Shown here in pieces: positions 58,624 through 64,000 of a DNA stretch of 64,000 bases; within the stretch, counting starts at the first letter, position 1; the number at the start of each line of letters is the position of its first letter. Source of the DNA: Blasia pusilla (taxonomy: Eukaryota > Marchantiophyta > Marchantiopsida > Blasiales). The notes under the pieces are model-generated. The model did no database searches and was not told where the DNA came from. It was given only the letters and a program-made list of their open reading frames with translations. A program made the position numbers and the translations under genes. Location of the stretch: NCBI GenBank assembly GCA_050084515.1, contig CM114275.1, positions 7,006,001 to 7,070,000 on the forward strand, written 5' to 3'.

Positions 58624-59109
58624 ATGTGTAGAGGTCAAATTGACCAATTTGGGGATCATTTTTTAGTTCTCCATGGAGGTGAGATGATTGTAACTCGTTA
58701 TATTGTCAAGGATACAATTCGCCATGCTATCATTGGACATACCATTTCCAATGGAGGTATTTCATACAACAAGATAGATTTCTACTTGAACCATGATGCG
58801 GTGACGTACATGGCGGATGTGGTATGTGATTTTTGACTCAAGATTGGAGACTTATTATGTGAATTAACCAATATTGGGGTTCACGTTGTTGCGGTGGTGA
58901 CGAAGAGGAAGGTGAGGTCGTATTTAGAGAGGGATGCAAGCCTTGAGTTCTTCCCCTCGGCGATGGAGTCGTTTGGTTGTCTACGTCCATGTTTTGCAAA
59001 GTTTCTTGCAACAATTGAAAGTGAAGTGAACACTTCCCAATCTTCACCACAGGATTGGTTCATCGCCAACCTCCAACAAAAAATTGGAGTCGCCCTTCAC
59101 ACATCATGA
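58624..59109 (+). pseudogene. Reverse-transcriptase polyprotein C-terminal fragment
   Basis: CRGQIDQFGDHFLVLHGGEM with a following IVKDTIRHAI resembles the CxxxxDxFGDHxLxC-type zinc region that follows reverse transcriptase in some plant and algal retroelements. After a TGA, FFPSAMESFGCLRPCFAKFL in another frame matches the usual continuation. The RT itself is not present. The assignment rests on my memory of the family's word pattern. Confidence 0.45.
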
Positions 59110-59579
59110 GCAAATGAGACATATGGGAGTGTCCTAGCAATGAGGGATTCTTTGATCATATGTGCCAAACCTTCAATCAAAGGGTCCAATTTTTCTAGAG
59201 CCAATCTTTTTGATCATCTATGTAATTAAAAGAGGATGGGTTTAGAAGAAACCCTCTTCACATGTTGACACCCTTCTTCTAAAGGTTCTCATGATGCATA
59301 CCCGTGGCACTTCAATTGAGGGAGTTCAATTAAGGGAAGACCATAAGAGAATAAAATCTTAAAATTTGAAAATCATCCGTGAATAACACCGGCTAGTAAT
59401 TCAACAGTAACCTCCCCCCATTTTGCGATTTTCCCATCTTTCCATGATAAAATATCACCTTTGAGAAGCCCTAATGTGTGCCTTCTCCTAGGCAATACGA
59501 GACCCTAAGAAGGGTTCATATGCACATATTAACCTTAGAAGACCGTCATATGCCCTAAGATATGGGACCCTAGGAAGGG

Positions 59580-60305
59580 TAGATGAGGTGCCGAGAGCAG
59601 ATTTGAGTGGCAATCCTCATGGCACGAACATCCTTCATCGCTTTCTTGGAGAGCGCTATGGCTCCCGCACGATTCGAGAGGTGGAGGAGAAAGTGAGAGG
59701 ACGAGAAGTGAAGATCAGTCGCGAAACTCGCGAAAATGCTGCGGACCGGGCGAGAAATGAGGTGAAATTGATATGTGCAGCAGCGTGGAGGGTTTGTTGG
59801 TGAGGTGCAGAGGTCTGCGAGTGGAGGACGCACGGAACGGGCTCCAGGAATGCGGAGATTAGACGAGGTTTGCTGCTGATGCCATGCGATGAAATTGTTG
59901 GTTTCATGATTTGGTGGGATTTTTTAGAATTTCGCGAGTGGAATCGTGTGAGGTCGAGGAGATCGACGGGGGCGACTGGATGAGCGGATGTGGGTGGTGT
60001 TTGGAGTAGTTCATGGGCGAAATGGAGCAAAGAGAGTGTGAGATGAGAGTAGGGGCCGTGAGCATGACCGTGGTCGGAGGAGGAGGGAAAGGAGAGTGCG
60101 AAGGAGAAGGGGAATGGAGAAGTCGGTGACCAGATGCCGTCGGTCGATGTGGACTGATTGTGGCTGTGATGATCCTCCGAGGTTTCTTGAGATCTAGCAG
60201 AGTTGCCATGAACCTGAGAAATCGAGTGATTGAATTGCATGCTAGTGAACAGGAAGCCGGAGGAGTGAGGGATAATTGGAGAACCGTGAGGACAAGATTG
60301 ACTTG
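59580..60305 (+). promoter_or_regulatory. GC-rich 5' flank of the PC-esterase gene
   Basis: Moderately GC-rich, GA-rich sequence leading to the ATG at 60306. Long minus-strand frames here (59656-60318, 59904-60446) are Ser/Pro/His-rich with no domain and are read as composition artefacts. The frame of the esterase stays open upstream to 60276 but has no ATG before 60306. Confidence 0.4.
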
Positions 60306-61439
60306 ATGGTGGTGGCATTGCAAGCCGGAATGCTGGCCGGGGGTGTTGTGTTCGTTCCGATGGCGCTGGCCGGCTGGCACCTCACCCGCAATCGCGTGCT
60401 CTTCTTCAGCGCTGCGCTCTTCATTGTGCTGGCTGTTTCTGTACACCTCCTACCCTATTTTCCTGCTATGTCCTCGATTCTATACTCGTTGCACTCTCCA
60501 TGGCCTTACCAGGGAGTGTTAGAACCACTTCCCTCCACAGACACTCCGATTAATTGCATCTCTCATCTCCATGATGTCGTATGGGAAGAGCAGTATAAGT
60601 GGAACCATTACAGCTCTTTTTTCGTCAACTACTCCTCCAGAGACTTTTACTGGTTACCGAGGGGAAGAGCTTCGGATGTGTGCTACTTCCAAAAGCTGAA
60701 GACGCGAGACATGGTCGACTTGTTACGTGGCACGTGGATTGTAGTGGCAGGCGATTCGGAACTGCGTTTCTTTTTCCTCGTTCTTCTCGATCTTCTGATG
60801 CTTGATGCCAATCCAACCCGCCATAACCTGCCTCTCGAAAAACACAGCAATTTTTTATACATTTGGGAAGAAGAGAACATTAAGTTTCAATATATATGGG
60901 CGCCGTATACTGTAAATTTGACCGAATTGGTTGTGGATTTTCGCCATAATCGTACTTACCCGGACGTGCTCATCATGGGAGCTGGATTATGGCATATGCT
61001 CCACAAGACCAATTCAACACACTATGGGGACAAACTCGTAGAGTTGCAGACAGCCGTAATATCGCTATTCCCCTCTTCTTCCTACACGAAATCTCAGCCA
61101 ACGGGAATTGTAGATACTTCGTCCAAAGACACGTTACAGGTACCGCACTTGTTTTGGCTCAATCTTCCAACACTGATCAATTCTATGCTCAACACTGAGA
61201 AGAAGAGAATACGGATGATGCCAGAAGTTTGTGAACTTTATGACTCAGAGCTCCGGAGAAGTAAGCTTCTTCGTCCTGAGGGTCCTCTGACTCTATTAAA
61301 CTTGAAGACTTTAAGTCGTGGATGTGGACCTGTGTGTACACTAGATGGGATGCACTACAATTATGTAACGTATGAAGCGGCTGTCCATGTGATGGTGAAT
61401 GCCCTTCTCATTGCAACCCAGCAATTACCTGCAACTTGA
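60306..61439 (+). CDS. Membrane-anchored PC-esterase (GDS/DxxH acyltransferase-like) protein, 377 aa
   Basis: A single-exon member of the PC-esterase (SGNH-like) fold found in plant TBL/PMR5 proteins and in the N-terminal part of Cas1-type proteins; such enzymes transfer or remove O-acetyl groups on glycans in the secretory pathway. Two N-terminal hydrophobic helices (about 6-25 and 31-51) should anchor it, probably in the Golgi. The nucleophile motif is VVAGDSELRF, with GDS at 149-151, and the Asp-His pair is in LDGMHYNYVTYEAA, DGMH at 347-350, so all three catalytic positions are kept. LIMGAGLWHM (222-231) is the oxyanion-side block. Several NxS/T sites lie in the lumenal part. It lacks the TBL Cys-rich domain, so it belongs to the shorter PC-esterase group. 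The substrate is unknown. Start chosen as the first ATG; TGA at 61437. Confidence 0.88.
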   Translation: MVVALQAGMLAGGVVFVPMALAGWHLTRNRVLFFSAALFIVLAVSVHLLPYFPAMSSILYSLHSPWPYQGVLEPLPSTDTPINCISHLHDVVWEEQYKWNHYSSFFVNYSSRDFYWLPRGRASDVCYFQKLKTRDMVDLLRGTWIVVAGDSELRFFFLVLLDLLMLDANPTRHNLPLEKHSNFLYIWEEENIKFQYIWAPYTVNLTELVVDFRHNRTYPDVLIMGAGLWHMLHKTNSTHYGDKLVELQTAVISLFPSSSYTKSQPTGIVDTSSKDTLQVPHLFWLNLPTLINSMLNTEKKRIRMMPEVCELYDSELRRSKLLRPEGPLTLLNLKTLSRGCGPVCTLDGMHYNYVTYEAAVHVMVNALLIATQQLPAT

Positions 61440-63020
61440 GTCAATACTTGGATTCTGTGGGCTCACGACAGCATTGTTAAGTGTGTCCCTCACAAATAAC
61501 AACGTCTGACATTTTCTTTCAAAAAAGATGGCATCTATTACAGTATCGCAGAGGGAGTCCTGAAAAGTCCTGTTCACGATGATATCATCTTCAAAAGAAG
61601 TTGAACTTGTGCGACTGCAAGTGCACATTGACTAGAGATTTGAGGATGATCCCATCACATTGTCCAGAGGTTCTTTGAAAAGCCAAAGGTTTTTGGATTT
61701 CCTTGCAAGCACAGGTGTGAGGTCATGGACATTATTGAAAAGATAGATGCACAGGACGTGTTGCAATTAGGCATTGTAACAAAATAGATTGTCATTTGTA
61801 ATTGCTTACATCAATAAGGTAAGTTATCAATTTTGTCTAAAAAGTGTGGTATGAAGTGGACTGCTTATTGTTATGTTTAACAAGGGAGTGGGTCCATTTT
61901 GGGACCAAACTGTAGTGGACTAAATGAATTGTCTGTAGCTGGAGCCTGAAAAACATAGGAAACTGTGAAGAGATTATGAAAATTGCATCAACATAGTGCT
62001 GACAATGTATGCAAGTAAATTATCAGAGATTCGTGAACATTCGGATTGATTTCAGGTCTATTTGACAAGCAGGTGAGTTTTTCTCTCAGCAAGTCAGTGT
62101 ACAGTGGATCATTCACGAACGTGGAAGAGTTCTGATCATATAAATTGGCCAATATTTGCACTGGGGGATTGTAGTGGAAAGTGGTCACCAGCAGAGGCGT
62201 CTCAGTTTCATGTGATTCATGGAGCAGCAAAGAGGACTTGATAGGAATTGACAGGCTTGATACAGGTGAGCAAGTAAATTCTCTTCGTTGTTCCTACTGC
62301 TAGAAGTGTAAAAGGTGTTTCTCCTTGCAGAGCCACTCTAGATTCTGAAACTTATGCAGGATCCCTTGCAAAAATTTCTCATGCTGTTCTTGTTTGGTTC
62401 CTTCACTTCATTCTGCCACAACCCTGGTGCTTTGTAGACCTTCAATGGCATCCATGTAAGAATGCAAGTGTGTCTTCATGTGGACTGGTGTCATGACTTC
62501 CTGACGTCAAACAACTGATTAAACTAATGCGGATACTGTATAATCAGAAATGCTCACATTTTACTGACTGTGTATCATGATCGCTTACCATCATTGTATA
62601 TCCACTCTTGCATGCCTTCCTGCTCTGCTGAATAGCCCTGTTACCTGAGACACCTGCCCATTCTGTCTTAGTAAAGGAATCTTGTTGTTTGCACATGGCT
62701 CAGGTCTTCGTATAGTAAGTACACAGGGTTTCTTTTGGGTCATGATGGACAAGAAATCATTCCAGTCATTCATTCATCATGGGAAGGTTGGCTAGTGTGG
62801 TATGCTAATGGCGCAACAATCTACTGCAGGAGGTGCCGATTGATTGGCTGAGCTGACCAGGTCACACATACCACCTTGAGACAAGTGCATCTTGATGACG
62901 AATTTCAATTAATGTGCACATATCCACAAATCTTCCTTTGGGAGACCAAATCCTAGCGTTCACAGCTTGGGGAGCTTTGTTTCACCTCTCTCTAAAGCAT
63001 GATGGAGTTGACAGCCCATT
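61440..63020. other. Gene-free stretch
   Basis: 3' UTR of the esterase, then sequence without recognisable coding or repeat content. Confidence 0.4.
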
Positions 63021-64000
63021 CACAACACCACGAGCAACAGCCTATGCTGATACTGCTAAGCCGGTAACATCATAACTGTTAAAAAATTTGAGAAGCCTAG
63101 ATTCACTGCCCAAAGCCGCTGAATTGGTAAAGGGGATCCCAATCAGGTAAGGTGGATGGCATTATAAAAAGCTTTTGGTTGACGTTTGGAAGTTTTGCAC
63201 CAATACTCTGTATGGTCAGCACGCACACTGTATGAAAGAGTCTCCCTCCTCTCATATGGTACCCTCTTCACTTTTTCCTCTCTCCACCCATCTCTGTTCA
63301 GGGTCAATCCCCTAACCATAAGAAAAGCAGGATGGGAACACAACTAAACTCTTGCGCCTTGTGTGACGATGGGGATGAAACCTCTAGTCATTACTTGGTC
63401 TCCTGTGCAATCTCACAACACACAGAGCAAGAGCATATGCTGATATTGCTAAGCTGGTAACACCAGAATTGTTCAACACATTCAGTAGCCTTGATTCATT
63501 GCCCAAAGCTGCCGCACTGGTAAGTAATGTCTATTGGGGATCCCAATCAGGTAAAGTAGATGGTTTGCTGAAGAGTTTCTTGGTTGACACTTGGAAGCTC
63601 GGCACGAACATCATGTTTGGTCAGCACTCACACTACATGTGAGTGCCTCCTTCCTCTCATATGGTACCTTCTTCACTTGTTCCTCTCTCTACACCCATCC
63701 TGGTCTCAAGCACTGTCCAACCAGGGCGTGGGGTCTATGGTCGCAAGGCTACGACAGGCACTACTTAATGAGTAGAGTCTGGTCATGGTCAACACATTCA
63801 GCAGCCTAGATTCACTGCCCAAAGCTGCTGCACTGGTAATGTGTATTGGGGATCCCAATCAGATTGACATGGAAGCTCTGCATCCAACACTATCGTCAGC
63901 ACCCACACTACATGAAAGTGTCCCTCCTTTCATATGGCAACTTTTTCCTCTCTCGACAATCATCCCAGTCTGGAGGACCGTCCAACCAGGGCGTGGGGCC
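63020..64000 (+). repeat. Three tandem copies of a non-LTR-retroelement-like C-terminal segment
   Basis: Copies start near 63024, 63419 and 63789. They share CTATGCTGATA.TGCTAAG (first two), TAG(C)CT.GATTCA.TGCCCAAAG, GGGGATCCCAATCAG, GGTCAGCAC.CACACT and CTCATATGGTACC. Copy 2 follows a zinc-binding motif CALCDDGDETSSHYLVSC (63345-63400) and reads on as RARAYADIAKLVTPELFN and SLDSLPKAAALV, then FLVDTWKLG, like the tail of an endonuclease-RT polyprotein. Copies 1 and 3 are more broken, and copy 3 runs off the window edge. CCAACCAGGGCGTGGGG ends copies 2 and 3. Confidence 0.6.

Noticed and set aside
59656-60446. Minus-strand frames of 220 and 180 codons opposite the PC-esterase 5' end
   Set aside because: Ser/Pro/His-rich shadows of the leader and coding strand; no domain.

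Overview
This window is nuclear DNA from a land plant. ATP-citrate lyase A has the plant-type 423-residue form in 13 exons. A legume-lectin receptor kinase, a DxxH-type PC-esterase, plant-style Ty1/copia, Ty3, hAT and PIF/Harbinger elements and a TTTAGGG telo-box agree with that. GC-rich leaders, an intronless receptor kinase and a Ty3 element carrying a DNA methyltransferase (a type reported from charophyte algae) make a non-seed plant, perhaps a bryophyte, my best guess. I cannot name the species. The window is mostly decayed transposons with four host genes that I recognise.

Host genes: (1) exon 1 of a 3-hydroxybutyryl/acyl-CoA dehydrogenase at 77-262, minus strand, running off the left edge; (2) a single-exon L-type lectin receptor kinase at 22231-24387, plus; (3) ATP-citrate lyase subunit A at 40072-44296, minus, all 13 exons resolved to the base and joining in phase; (4) a membrane-anchored PC-esterase at 60306-61439, plus. 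No joint pathway links them. A further unrecognised, frameshifted coding remnant lies at 4243-4846, minus.

Mobile DNA: 5.66-16.1 kb holds the main discovery, a full-length but dead Ty3-like LTR retrotransposon. Its order is LTR, a long leader with about 17 copies of a palindromic motif, Gag with a zinc knuckle, protease, a C5-cytosine DNA methyltransferase domain, an RT remnant that has lost its core, RNase H, integrase, then a C4HC3 PHD finger whose second half is encoded inside the 3' LTR. A degenerate relative lies at 34.8-36.0 kb (minus) with an LTR remnant at 37.7-38.15 kb. Others are copia remnants (16.5-17.4 kb and 49.5-52.1 kb), a second Ty3 gag (52.6-53.2 kb), a hAT transposase (31.9-34.1 kb) preceded by tandem repeats, a two-gene PIF/Harbinger element (55.5-57.6 kb), non-LTR RT C-terminal pieces (58.6-59.1 and 63.0-64.0 kb), two tRNA-derived SINEs, a dispersed terminal-repeat family with one head-to-head copy, and possible Helitron ends.

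Two window-wide patterns stand out. Premature stops in the dead elements are mostly TAG, as expected from C-to-T decay of CAG codons. There are also many near-perfect inverted repeats with very short loops, scattered through unrelated sequence.
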